Shown here piece by piece: positions 1 to 8,626 of a DNA stretch of 48,495 nt (its first letter is position 1; the number at the start of each line of letters is the position of its first letter). Made by a program: the position numbers and the translations under genes. Below the pieces are notes generated by a model. It ran no database searches. It had not been told where the DNA came from and was given only the letters and a program-made list of their open reading frames with translations. The DNA lies in NCBI GenBank assembly GCA_017415325.1, contig JAFQGY010000346.1, positions 1-48,495 on the forward strand, written 5' to 3'. Source of the DNA: Clostridia bacterium (GTDB taxonomy: Bacteria > Bacillota > Clostridia > Oscillospirales > CAG-272).

Positions 1-74
1 AAGGTGCATTCAGAGAGCAAGAGATTGCCTCTGTTACAGTTGCAAGCTGCGGGGAACTGCAGATGCAGCAAAAA

Positions 75-190
<116 letters not shown>

Positions 191-198
191 ACGAAACG

Positions 199-240
199 AC
201 GGAGGTTAGACGAAAACGTTTGACCTCCGTTTGCTTTCGG
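199..240 (+). terminator. Hairpin after 5S rRNA, probable terminator
   Basis: Perfect arms ACGGAGGT (199-206) and ACCTCCGT (223-230) extend inwards through TAGACG/CGTTTG around an AAAA loop. A short T-rich run (TTTGCTTT) follows. It separates the 5S gene from the tRNA, so it may be a weak or intrinsic terminator, or a processing site. Confidence 0.6.
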
Positions 241-275
241 AAACACAGCGGGTTGTTTGCCTTGCTGTTCCATAT

Positions 276-348
276 TCCTCCATAGCTCAGTCGGTAGAGC
301 ACCTGACTGTTAATCAGGGTGTCACTGGTTCGAGTCCAGTTGGGGGAG
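276..348 (+). tRNA. tRNA-Asn (anticodon GTT)
   Basis: The cloverleaf folds by eye: acceptor arm TCCTCCA (276-282) pairs with TGGGGGA (341-347) with one G-U pair; the D-arm is GCTC/GAGC; the anticodon stem CCTGA/TCAGG encloses CTGTTAA, giving anticodon GTT; the T-arm ACTGG/CCAGT encloses TTCGAGT. The discriminator base is G348 and no CCA is encoded. Its position just after the 5S gene is the usual rRNA-operon-linked arrangement. Confidence 0.96.
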
Positions 349-353
349 TAAGA

Positions 354-381
354 AGCTCTCAGGGTTTTCTGAGGGCTTTTT
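354..381 (+). terminator. Rho-independent terminator after tRNA-Asn
   Basis: Stem AGCTCTCAG (354-362) pairs with CTGAGGGCT (369-377) across the loop GGTTTT, with one G-U pair, and is followed by a run of T. It closes the rRNA/tRNA transcription unit. Confidence 0.85.
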
Positions 382-469
382 CATTGCAAAAACAGCGGGG
401 TCTGCGGAGATTTCTGCAAACAGCGGACTTTTCCACAGGATCTTTTTTCAGAAAGAAGGTACAACATCC

Positions 470-1012
470 ATGCCGCAGATGCTCATTGGGCAGATTCTTG
501 GAATTACAGCGACGCTTATTGCGTTTGTTTCGTATCAGTGCAGGGGACAGAAACAGCTGCTGCTCCTGCAGACTTTTTCCACAGCCTGCAACTGTCTCAG
601 TTACCTGTTCCTGGGGGCTTCCTCCGGCTTTGTGCTGAACATCGTCTGCATGGTGAGAAACGTAGTTTACTATATTTTCCGCTCCAATGCCAAGGTCAGC
701 ACCGTGTCCGGGTGGCTGCTGGCGGGGGTGATTGCGGTGTTGGGAGCATTTTCCTGGCAGGGGCCGGTTTCGCTGCTGATTATCGTGGCACTGGCGGCCA
801 ATACGGTGTTCATGTCCATGCGCAGTCCCCAGCTGCTGCGGATCAGCATCCTGTTTACCTGTTCGCTGATTCTGGTGTACAATATATTCGTGTTCTCCAT
901 CGGCGGGATCCTCAACGAAAGCGTTTCCATTGTTTCCGCAGCTATCGGGATTGTGCGTTTTGCGAAAAGCAGTGGTAAGAATGCCGAAAACGATGCGGCG
1001 GAGAAACCGTAA
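470..1012 (+). CDS. YgjV-family small multi-pass membrane protein
   Basis: A 180-residue protein that is almost entirely hydrophobic, with about six predicted membrane segments separated by short charged turns and a short, hydrophilic, lysine/alanine-rich C-terminus. The start MPQMLIGQILG, the early FVSYQCR(G)QK turn and the later MVRN motif resemble the YgjV family of inner-membrane proteins, whose biochemical function is not established. The ATG at 470 is preceded by AGAAGG at a suitable distance. The gene stands alone between the tRNA terminator and a terminator at 1060. I am fairly confident that it is a real membrane protein, less so about the family name. Confidence 0.8.
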   Translation: MPQMLIGQILGITATLIAFVSYQCRGQKQLLLLQTFSTACNCLSYLFLGASSGFVLNIVCMVRNVVYYIFRSNAKVSTVSGWLLAGVIAVLGAFSWQGPVSLLIIVALAANTVFMSMRSPQLLRISILFTCSLILVYNIFVFSIGGILNESVSIVSAAIGIVRFAKSSGKNAENDAAEKP

Positions 1013-1059
1013 GCGTCGGGTGTACATATAAAAATGAAGGAATATGGAGGAGTTCCTGC

Positions 1060-1089
1060 AAAAGCCTGTGTGAAAGCATGGGCTTTTTT
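1060..1089 (+). terminator. Terminator of the YgjV-type gene
   Basis: AAAAGCCTGTG (1060-1070) and CATGGGCTTTTTT (1077-1089) form a stem with a six-base loop and end in a T run, 48 bases after the stop codon. Confidence 0.85.
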
Positions 1090-1104
1090 CTGCGGAATGC
1101 AGAA

Positions 1105-1150
1105 AGACCTGCGGCAAAGATGTGCGGTGACATCGGATGCGGCAGGTCTT
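1105..1150 (-). terminator. Inverted repeat at convergent gene ends
   Basis: AAGACCTGC (1106-1114 region) and GCAGGTCTT (ending 1150) are perfect inverted repeats enclosing a smaller GATGT/ACATC stem. It lies 36 bases beyond the stop of the minus-strand alpha-galactosidase. The T-run on that strand is short, so termination is plausible rather than certain. Confidence 0.45.
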
Positions 1151-1185
1151 ATTTGGTGTTTTATGATGGAATATGGTGGAACCGC

Positions 1186-3366
1186 TTATTCCTTGACGAA
1201 ATGCCAGAGCTTGGCGTCCCAGCCGGATGCGTCGGGGGTGAATTCTCCGATTTCGATACCGGTGCGGAGCTGTTCGCCGGTGACTGTCAGGCCGGTGCGG
1301 GTGTCACGGTAGGTGGCCTTCGGGTCGGCAGTGCGGACGGACAGCTTTCTGCAGGGTTTCTTTTTGCCGATGATGATTTTGCCGTCTGTCAGAACGGCGC
1401 TGAGCAGAATCTGGTTGTCCAGCTGGAAGTAATAGGCGGACACGTCGGATTCGTAGGGGGAAGAAATCCGGTAGTATTCCCCGTCGGTGATGACCCGGTC
1501 GAAGGTGCGGTATTCCTCTACCTGACGGCGGATCTCGTCCTTCACTTCGTCGGGGGTGTCCAGCACGTTGAATTCGTACCCCAGAACCCCGTTGACGGCC
1601 ACCTTGTATTTCAGATCCAGCTCGTGGAGGTTGCCGTGGGGGTTGGATACGTGGCAGCTCATGACGGAGGCCGGGTATGCCAGCATGGAGGAATACTGGA
1701 TCAGGGTCCGGTCGCGGGCATTGGTATTGTCGCTGGTCCAGATCTGGGAGCTGACGGACATCATGGCCAGGTCATACCGCCCGCCGCCGCCGGAGCAGTT
1801 TTCGATCATGGTGTCCGGGTAGGTTTCCATGAACCAGCGGAACAGGGAATATACCCCCTGCATGTAGCGGTATTCCATGGATCCCTGGTCTTCCGCCGCC
1901 AGATACGGGGAGCCGGGTTCGGAGATGTGGCGGTTCATGTCCCACTTGAAGTAGTCGATGGGCACATCCCGGAAGGTTTCGGTGAACATTTCCTTCAGGT
2001 ATTCGATGACGGCGGGGTTGGCCATGTCCAGCACATACTGGGAGCGGGAGTAGGACATGGGTCTGCCGGGACAGCGGATACACCAGTCGGGATGGGCACG
2101 GAACAGGTCGGAGTCGGGGTTCACCATTTCCGGTTCCACCCAGATACCGAACTTCACGCCGGTTTTCTTGACCCGGTCTACATAGGGAGCCAGACCGTCC
2201 TTGAAGCGGTTCCGGTTCACAAACCAGTCCCCCAGCCCTGCCTTGTCGTTGACCCGGGCGCCGAACCATCCGTCGTCCATGATGACCATGTCCATACCGC
2301 AGTCGGCAGCAGCGGCAGCAAAGTCCACCATCACGTCTTCGTTGATGTTGAAGAAGAAGGCTTCCCAGGAATTCAGCACCACGGGACGCCGTTCTTTGGC
2401 TTTGGCGGGGACGATGTGGTCATTGGTGAAGTGGTGGAAGTTCCGGGACATGGTGCCCAGCCCCTTGGCGGAGTAGGTCATGACGGCTTCGGGGCAGAAT
2501 ACGGTTTCGCCGTCCCGGAGGCGGTAGTTGAAGTTTTCGTCCCCCAGACCCATCTGGACCCGGGTTTTGCCGGTCTGATCCCCTTCCACTTCGTTCAGAA
2601 AGCTGCCGCTGTAGACAAAGTTGAAGCCGTAAACATCACCGTGGGTTTCGTCGGCCTTCCGGTCGCAGACGGCCATGAAGGGGTTCATCTGGTGGCTGGC
2701 AGCACCCCGGCGGCTGTGCATGGAAATGTTGCCCCGGAACACGGGAGTCCGTTCGTTGTAGACTCTCTCGAAGCAGTGGGAACCGGCCAGGGAGATCACG
2801 TCGTACTGGTTGTGAGGCAGATCCAGCGCAAGGCTCATCCATTTTTCGATGACCACATCGCCGCCGCTTTTGTTGGTGACGGAGGCGTACCGGGAGATCA
2901 CGTCGCAGTCGTAGAACACGGTGTAGTACAGGTGGAGCTCACAGCCGGAAGCGTCGTCCCGGAGGGTGATGTCCAGGGTCTGGGTGTGCTCATCCGCCCG
3001 GCCGCAGGGAATGGAAGGAATCTCCACCCGTCCGCTGCGGATCTTGTGGGAAACATAGGTGAAATCGGTGACGGAATTGCCGGCTCCGTTGCGGATGCGT
3101 AGGGCGGTGGTGCGGAAATCGCCGCTGCCGAAATACGAATATTCCAGAGGCTGGGTGTCCACGGAAAAATGGACTTCCCCTTCTTTGGCATAAGGGGCAA
3201 AGGACCACACTCTGCCGGGATCCTCGGCGTAGGTTTTTACGTCTGCGCCCAGCTTTTTGCCGTAGTAACGGTGGATCAGGCGGCCTTTTGCGATGTCGAA
3301 GGCGTAGAGGGTGTTTTTTGTGGTCAGCCGGAAGAGGCTGTTTTCTTTCTGGAAGGAAATGGGCAT
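1186..3366 (-). CDS. GH36 alpha-galactosidase
   Basis: A 726-residue protein without a signal peptide, so probably cytoplasmic, removing terminal alpha-1,6-galactose from imported oligosaccharides such as raffinose or melibiose. The length is that of the usual ~730-residue bacterial GH36 enzymes. Diagnostic motifs are MDDGWFG (about 363), FGIWVEPEM (about 406), KWDMNRH with the predicted nucleophile Asp476, ENCSGGGGR (about 522) and WTSDNT with the predicted acid/base Asp546; the N-terminal third is the beta-supersandwich domain. The ATG at 3366 is chosen over an upstream in-frame start because AAAAGGAG precedes it at the right distance and a promoter lies just beyond. It has its own promoter and no co-transcribed transporter in the window. 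Confidence 0.95.
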   Translation of the reverse strand: MPISFQKENSLFRLTTKNTLYAFDIAKGRLIHRYYGKKLGADVKTYAEDPGRVWSFAPYAKEGEVHFSVDTQPLEYSYFGSGDFRTTALRIRNGAGNSVTDFTYVSHKIRSGRVEIPSIPCGRADEHTQTLDITLRDDASGCELHLYYTVFYDCDVISRYASVTNKSGGDVVIEKWMSLALDLPHNQYDVISLAGSHCFERVYNERTPVFRGNISMHSRRGAASHQMNPFMAVCDRKADETHGDVYGFNFVYSGSFLNEVEGDQTGKTRVQMGLGDENFNYRLRDGETVFCPEAVMTYSAKGLGTMSRNFHHFTNDHIVPAKAKERRPVVLNSWEAFFFNINEDVMVDFAAAAADCGMDMVIMDDGWFGARVNDKAGLGDWFVNRNRFKDGLAPYVDRVKKTGVKFGIWVEPEMVNPDSDLFRAHPDWCIRCPGRPMSYSRSQYVLDMANPAVIEYLKEMFTETFRDVPIDYFKWDMNRHISEPGSPYLAAEDQGSMEYRYMQGVYSLFRWFMETYPDTMIENCSGGGGRYDLAMMSVSSQIWTSDNTNARDRTLIQYSSMLAYPASVMSCHVSNPHGNLHELDLKYKVAVNGVLGYEFNVLDTPDEVKDEIRRQVEEYRTFDRVITDGEYYRISSPYESDVSAYYFQLDNQILLSAVLTDGKIIIGKKKPCRKLSVRTADPKATYRDTRTGLTVTGEQLRTGIEIGEFTPDASGWDAKLWHFVKE

Positions 3367-3403
3367 ATTGATTCTCCTTTTCGGGTGGTGTTGGTATGGA
3401 GGT

Positions 3404-3432
3404 ATTGTATCATATTGCAGGAAAAAATACAA
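3404..3432 (-). promoter_or_regulatory. Sigma-A promoter of the alpha-galactosidase gene
   Basis: Reading the minus strand, TTGTAT (3432-3427), a 17-base spacer and TACAAT (3409-3404) lie about 40 bases before the start codon. The promoter at 46125-46153 has the same two hexamers. Confidence 0.75.
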
Positions 3433-3529
3433 GAGGCGTGGATAAATATACCGGAAGAGGGAGATGGACGGCAGGTGTCTTTGCGGAAAAAAAGAATGGT
3501 ATGAAGCATGAAATAATATTGGAAAACTA

Positions 3530-3558
3530 TTGCATTTATACTGTTTGTGTGATATAAT
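3530..3558 (+). promoter_or_regulatory. Sigma-A promoter of the scaffoldin operon
   Basis: TTGCAT (3530-3535), a 17-base spacer and a perfect TATAAT (3553-3558) lie 87 bases before the first scaffoldin start. The leader contains no clear riboswitch-like fold. Confidence 0.8.
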
Positions 3559-3644
3559 TACTACAATTCCGGATGGTATGTCCATAGTATGCCTGTTTGG
3601 AGATGGACTGCGTACGGACTTTCAGAAAAAAAGGAGAGGCAAAA

Positions 3645-4820
3645 ATGAAGAGAAGAATTTTCTGTGCTGTTATGACAGTGGTACTGGTGCTGACCATGCT
3701 GCCTGTCATCGTTGCTGCGGAAGGCGCCGTTGAAATCGCATTCACGCAGCGGGAAACCAAAGCAGGTGCCACACAGGTGCAGGTGGGCGTTGACATGAGC
3801 AACAACCCCGGTCTGGTTACCGCAACCATTCCCGTAACCTGGGACAATGATGTGCTGCATCTGGTGGATGTAATCCCGTCCGAAGACATTCTGTCCGCCG
3901 GTTGGATCGGCATGTCCATGGATGAATATGAATCCAACGGTACTTACTATCTGGCATGGGACAATGACCTGGCTGAAGCAGACTTCACCACGGAAGTAGG
4001 CTGTCTGGCTGAGCTGGTGTTTGATATTGTGGATCCTTCCAAGGATACCAATACCACTCTGGCGTTTGACATGGACGACCCCATTGCCAACGTGATGAAT
4101 TTTGATATGGAAGACCTGCGGGAAACCGTTACTGTGAATGCGGCAAACGGGACTGTTGCTGTTGCTGCGGAAGCAGGCGGGGATGATCCTGTGGTGGATC
4201 CGGAAAGTGCGCAGTTCTATATGCCTACTGTGGATAGAGTGCGGATGGGTGAACCCTTCTCTCTTCCTGTGGATCTTGTAAATAATGCAGGTCTGTCTTC
4301 TATCATCATTGATGTATACTACGATGCAGATGTTTTCAATTATGTTGATGCAGTATACGGAAGTGAGTTTTTGAAGCCGATTACGAATGCAATGACTGAC
4401 GCTGAAGGCAACCCATTCCTGAGATGTACGTGGGTTGATGGTCTCGAAAATATTGTTGGCGACAAAACTTTTGTAACACTGAATTTCCTTGTAAATGAAG
4501 GTGTTGAAGAAGGTTCTTACGAATTTGATATTGTATATGATCCTGACAATGTGTACATGGTAGAAGGTTATGATTACTATAATGTTGACATGGCTGTTGT
4601 AAAGGGTGTTGCGAATATTGTGGATTATATTCCCGGTGACATTGACGGTGACGGAAATGTAAACGCTAAGGACCAGGGGCGGCTGCTGCAGTATCTGGCA
4701 GGTCTGCCTGTAACTGTGGATGTAAAAGCACTTGATGTCAATGGTGACGGAAATGTAAACGCTAAGGACCAGGGGCGGTTGCTGCAGTATCTGGCAGGTC
4801 TGCCTGTGGAAATTTATTAA
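3645..4820 (+). CDS. Secreted adaptor scaffoldin: cohesin-cohesin-dockerin
   Basis: A 391-residue exported protein. Residues 1-26 are a signal peptide ending VIVAAEG. Cohesin-like domain 1 spans about 28-175 (NNPGL strand, then GCLAELVFDI); cohesin-like domain 2 spans about 189-326 (VNNAGL, TWVDG, VYMVEGYDY). Residues 331-391 form a type I dockerin with two almost identical calcium loops (DGDGNVNAKD). In cellulosomes, cohesins capture dockerins of client proteins, so this protein should hold two clients and dock through its own dockerin to another cohesin, plausibly the SLH-anchored one encoded next. The start at 3645 is set by AAGGAGAGG; an upstream in-frame ATG at 3597 lacks a ribosome site and would disrupt the signal peptide. 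The stop codon overlaps the ribosome site of the next gene, so the two are co-translated. Confidence 0.88.
   Translation: MKRRIFCAVMTVVLVLTMLPVIVAAEGAVEIAFTQRETKAGATQVQVGVDMSNNPGLVTATIPVTWDNDVLHLVDVIPSEDILSAGWIGMSMDEYESNGTYYLAWDNDLAEADFTTEVGCLAELVFDIVDPSKDTNTTLAFDMDDPIANVMNFDMEDLRETVTVNAANGTVAVAAEAGGDDPVVDPESAQFYMPTVDRVRMGEPFSLPVDLVNNAGLSSIIIDVYYDADVFNYVDAVYGSEFLKPITNAMTDAEGNPFLRCTWVDGLENIVGDKTFVTLNFLVNEGVEEGSYEFDIVYDPDNVYMVEGYDYYNVDMAVVKGVANIVDYIPGDIDGDGNVNAKDQGRLLQYLAGLPVTVDVKALDVNGDGNVNAKDQGRLLQYLAGLPVEIY
4647..4807 (+). repeat. DNA-level duplication inside the scaffoldin dockerin
   Basis: Bases 4647-4711 recur at 4743-4807, offset by exactly 96 bases (32 codons), with one difference seen by eye (C versus T near 4683/4779). 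This encodes both dockerin halves, so the two calcium-binding segments are nearly identical in DNA as well as protein. Confidence 0.92.
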
Positions 4821-4830
4821 GGAGTAAATA

Positions 4831-7800
4831 ATGAAAAAGAGTTTATCTGTTATTTTAGCAGTAATGCTCGTAATTTGTATGTTGCCTATCGGAGTATTGG
4901 CAGCTGGTGATCCTATTATGAATATCTCTGACGCTTCTGGTGAAAAAGGTCAGACGGTAAGCGTTAAGGTTGATCTGGAAAACAATCCTGGGATTGCTTC
5001 GTGCATTATTGATTTATATTATGATGGTACAGCATTTACATTTGATAGTGCTGAATATCACAGCAAGATTTCCAAGCCCATTACCAACGCCATGAATGAG
5101 AACGGAAAAAATTGGGTTCGGTTTACATGGGTAGATGGTATGGCAAATGTTACTGGCGATTTCACATTTGTGGATGTTAAATTTGTCATTAACGATGCAG
5201 CGGAATACAAGGAATATCCTCTGGATATCAAGTATAATCCGGAAGATGTATACATGGTTGAAGGATATGATTATTTCAATGTACCGTTCAGCATTGAAAA
5301 GGGTTCCATCACCGTAACCGAAAAGCCTAAGGCTGACTTCACTGAAGACATGTACCTCACTACCAACAAGACCAGCTACACCTATGGTGATACTGTTGCA
5401 GTATCCGTTGCCAATCTGGCTGACGGTGCTGATGTGAAGTACATTGTCAACGATGGCGAACCTGCCGATACCGTAAACATCAAGGATGCCGGTGAATACA
5501 CCATTTCCGCCGTTGTTTCCAAGGATGGTTACAATGATAAGGAACTGGATGCCATTACTGTAAAGATTGCCAAGAAGGACGTTACCATTTCCGGTATTAC
5601 TGCAGCAGACAAGACTTACGATGGTACTGCCAATGTTGATGTGGATACCACGAATGTGGTGATCAATGGAAAGGTTGAAGGGGATGATCTGGAGGCCGTG
5701 TTTCCTGAACCCTTCCAGCTCGACTCTGCCGATGCCGGTAATCGTTCTGTTGTGCTTGCTGGTACCAAGCTTGATGGTGATGCTGCTGATAATTATACGC
5801 TCACATCGGTCGAAGAAGTAACAATTGAAGTATCCAAGAGAGCAATCACTGTAAAGGCTGAAAATGATACCAAGAAAGTTGGAAACAGTGATCCCGATAA
5901 GTTCGTTGCGACTATCACAGAAGGTACTCTTGCTGATGGTCAGGATATCAAATATACTGTATCCAGAGAAGCAGGTGAAGAAGTTGGCAAGTATGCAATT
6001 ACACCTGTTGCTGAAATCACTGCCGATGATAAAGATGTAACGGCTAACTATGAGATTTCGTATCAGAACGGTATTTTTGAAATTATTGACAAGACGCTGA
6101 AGTCCATCGCAGTAACCACTCCTCCCACGGATGTTGAGTATGTTGTTGATGAAACACTGGATATTACCGGTATGGTTGTAACAGCTACATACGACAACGG
6201 TACTACTGATTCCGTGGACGCATATACTGTTCCTGAAAAGATTCAGTTCACAGAAGCTGATATCGGTGAAAAGGAAATTACTGTAAAGTACGGTGAAGCG
6301 ACAGCAACCTTTACAGTAACAGTTATCGCAAAGGAACTCCAGGGTATCACTGTGGATTCCTCCAAGGCAAAGACCGAATACATTGTTGGTCAGACCTTCT
6401 CTGCTGCAGGCCTGCTGGTATACCCTGTGTATAACAACAATGTAGAATATCCTGCGCTGGATTCTGCCGACTACACGGTGGAAGCCCCCGATATGGATAC
6501 TGTGGCAGATGACGCAGTTGCAACGGTTACTTACGAAGGTAAAACCCAGACATACAAGGTTGTTATCAAGGACAAGAGTCTGGAAAAGCAGCTGATTGTT
6601 ACTGAAAAGAACGCCGAAGACATCAAGAACGTTTATGTTGAAGGCAAGACATTCGATTCATCCAACCTGACTGTTACTGCAAAGTATAATAACGGTGATG
6701 AAGTTGTTGTAACCGACTTTACCGTAGAGCTCGCAGGCAGTCTGGCAGTTACAGATAAGTATGTAACTATCAGTTGGACTGATGAAGAACGTGGTCAGAC
6801 TGCTACTTACCAGTATGGCATTACTGTAAATGAAGCAGAAGTAGAGAGTTTCCTGTTTGTATCTTGGGAAAATGAATATATCGAAGATCAGGAATTTGAC
6901 GTTTCTTCTGTTGTTCTGGAAGTATTCTATAACAATGGAACTTCCAAAGAAGTAGTTAGTGGTTTTGCTGTTTCTCCGATGAGAATGACCACAGATATCA
7001 CTTATGTAACTGTTACATATGCTGGTATTTCCATGACAGCAGATGTTCAGGTTTCTGCCAAGGTTCTGGAAGACATTGCTGTTCCCGCAGCTGCTGCAAG
7101 ACAGTATGTTGAAGGCGACAGCTACAAGACTGCCTACATCAATTATATTGAAGCAACCTACAACAACGGTAAGACCTATATGCTGTCTCCTGCCAAGTAT
7201 ACGGTAGAACCGGAAATCATGGCAGTGGATACTACCGAACTGGTATTTACTTACACAGAAGGTGACGTTACCAAGACAGCGACACTGGCTGTAACTGTTC
7301 TGGAATGCGTAGCCACCAACGGTGACGACAGATACGCCAGCATCGTGGATGCTCTCAACGATGCAGAAGATGAAGATACCATCGACGTAATCGGTGAAGC
7401 TGTAATCGACGAAGATGTAATCATCAATGAAGACATCACTGTTGATGTTGATGAAGATGCTTCCCTTACCCAGGAAGAAGACACTGATATTACCGTTTCC
7501 GAAGGTTCTCTGACCATCGTGAACAACACCGAAGAAGATATTACTCTGACCATCAACGGTGAAGAAGTTACTATCGCTGCCGGTGAATCCTACACTGCTG
7601 AACCTGTTGTGGAAGAAGATGACGGCTTTGATGCTTACTATAGCTTCTACATGCAGATGCTCCAGTGGAGAAACCGTATCTTCAATATTAACTACAAGCA
7701 GACTGAAGGCGGTACCGTCTCCGGTCTGAAGAATGCCCGCATCGGCCAGACTGTAACTGTTACCATCACTCCCGACGAAGGCTATGCCATCGCAGATGTA

Positions 7801-8454
7801 CTGGTGAACGGCAAGTCTGTGGGTGCTGTGGAATCCTACAAGATTCGTAACATCAAGTCCAACCAGACCGTTTCCGCTGTATTCGAAAAGATCGCAGCAA
7901 CCAGTCCCTTCGTGGATGTTTCCGTAGACGCTCCTTACTTTGACGCTGTTCTGTACGTATACAACAACGGCATCATCAACGGCGTTTCCGAAACCGAAAT
8001 GGTATTCGCTCCCGACACCACCATGACCCGCGCTATGTTCGTTACCGTTCTGGGCAGAATGTCCGGCGTGAACATGGCTGACTACCCGGTTGTTACCTTT
8101 GCCGACTGCGAAGCCGGTTCCTGGTACGCTCCTTACGTAGAATGGGCCGCACAGGCTGGTATCGTGAAGGGCTACAGCGCAGAAGCCTTCGGTCCCATGG
8201 ACGAAATCACCGTGGAACAGGCTGCTGTAATCCTGTATCGCTACATTGCATACATGGGCTACAACACCGCTGCTGACGCTGATCTGGCGAACTACGCTGA
8301 CGGCGCACAGGTTTCCGAATGGGCTGCAGAACAGATGAAGTGGGCTCTGGCCAACAACATCTACGTTTCCGACACCACTCTGGATCCTCAGGCTCCCGCT
8401 GCACGTTCTCTGGTAGCCGAAATGCTGTACAACCTGTCCGTCTGGAGGGGCTGA
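4831..8454 (+). CDS. Cell-surface anchoring scaffoldin: cohesin, Ig-like repeats, SLH
   Basis: A 1207-residue exported protein. A signal peptide (1-25) is followed by one cohesin-like domain (about 27-163; SKPITNAM, TWVDG, VYMVEGYDY), very similar to cohesin 2 of the preceding gene. Next come a DKTYDGTA-type YDG domain (about 250-335), an MBG-like segment (about 337-420), a series of bacterial Ig-like (Big_3-type) modules with the pattern YNNG or YDNG (about 425-830), an acidic stretch, and a GGTVSG...GY module (about 950-1020). Three SLH domains close the protein (about 1025-1207; FVDV, FADCEAGSWYAPYV, NYADGAQVSEWA). SLH domains bind pyruvylated secondary wall polymers, so this is the predicted wall anchor. 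The ATG at 4831 follows AAGGAG at 4819-4824, which overlaps the upstream stop. Bases of roughly 4200-7200 are visibly more A+T-rich than both flanks. Confidence 0.9.
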   Translation: MKKSLSVILAVMLVICMLPIGVLAAGDPIMNISDASGEKGQTVSVKVDLENNPGIASCIIDLYYDGTAFTFDSAEYHSKISKPITNAMNENGKNWVRFTWVDGMANVTGDFTFVDVKFVINDAAEYKEYPLDIKYNPEDVYMVEGYDYFNVPFSIEKGSITVTEKPKADFTEDMYLTTNKTSYTYGDTVAVSVANLADGADVKYIVNDGEPADTVNIKDAGEYTISAVVSKDGYNDKELDAITVKIAKKDVTISGITAADKTYDGTANVDVDTTNVVINGKVEGDDLEAVFPEPFQLDSADAGNRSVVLAGTKLDGDAADNYTLTSVEEVTIEVSKRAITVKAENDTKKVGNSDPDKFVATITEGTLADGQDIKYTVSREAGEEVGKYAITPVAEITADDKDVTANYEISYQNGIFEIIDKTLKSIAVTTPPTDVEYVVDETLDITGMVVTATYDNGTTDSVDAYTVPEKIQFTEADIGEKEITVKYGEATATFTVTVIAKELQGITVDSSKAKTEYIVGQTFSAAGLLVYPVYNNNVEYPALDSADYTVEAPDMDTVADDAVATVTYEGKTQTYKVVIKDKSLEKQLIVTEKNAEDIKNVYVEGKTFDSSNLTVTAKYNNGDEVVVTDFTVELAGSLAVTDKYVTISWTDEERGQTATYQYGITVNEAEVESFLFVSWENEYIEDQEFDVSSVVLEVFYNNGTSKEVVSGFAVSPMRMTTDITYVTVTYAGISMTADVQVSAKVLEDIAVPAAAARQYVEGDSYKTAYINYIEATYNNGKTYMLSPAKYTVEPEIMAVDTTELVFTYTEGDVTKTATLAVTVLECVATNGDDRYASIVDALNDAEDEDTIDVIGEAVIDEDVIINEDITVDVDEDASLTQEEDTDITVSEGSLTIVNNTEEDITLTINGEEVTIAAGESYTAEPVVEEDDGFDAYYSFYMQMLQWRNRIFNINYKQTEGGTVSGLKNARIGQTVTVTITPDEGYAIADVLVNGKSVGAVESYKIRNIKSNQTVSAVFEKIAATSPFVDVSVDAPYFDAVLYVYNNGIINGVSETEMVFAPDTTMTRAMFVTVLGRMSGVNMADYPVVTFADCEAGSWYAPYVEWAAQAGIVKGYSAEAFGPMDEITVEQAAVILYRYIAYMGYNTAADADLANYADGAQVSEWAAEQMKWALANNIYVSDTTLDPQAPAARSLVAEMLYNLSVWRG

Positions 8455-8527
8455 GTCACAGCAATCCTGTAATGCAGTCTCCCGGAGCAATCCCGGGATG
8501 CGCTGCTGACATCAATATCTGAACCCG

Positions 8528-8576
8528 AAAAGCGGTCGTTTCCCATGAGACAATTGGTGGAATCGGCCGCTTTTGT
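8528..8576 (+). terminator. Terminator of the scaffoldin operon
   Basis: A 16-base arm beginning AAAAGCGG (8528-8543) pairs with GGAATCGGCCGCTTTT (8559-8574) with two mismatches; T residues follow. A second small hairpin, TCCCGG/CCGGGA, sits at about 8480-8499. Confidence 0.8.
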
Positions 8577-8626
8577 CGGATTTTTGTGTTTTCACAGAAC
8601 AAGCTCACAAGAAAAAGGATGACAAT

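Noticed and set aside
1-74. 3' end of 23S rRNA
   Set aside because: No conserved 23S terminal sequence is visible; treated as rRNA-operon spacer.
1078-3102. Long plus-strand open frame opposite the alpha-galactosidase gene
   Set aside because: It is the complement shadow of a clear GH36 gene. Its product is His/Val/Gly-rich without domains and it has no ribosome site.
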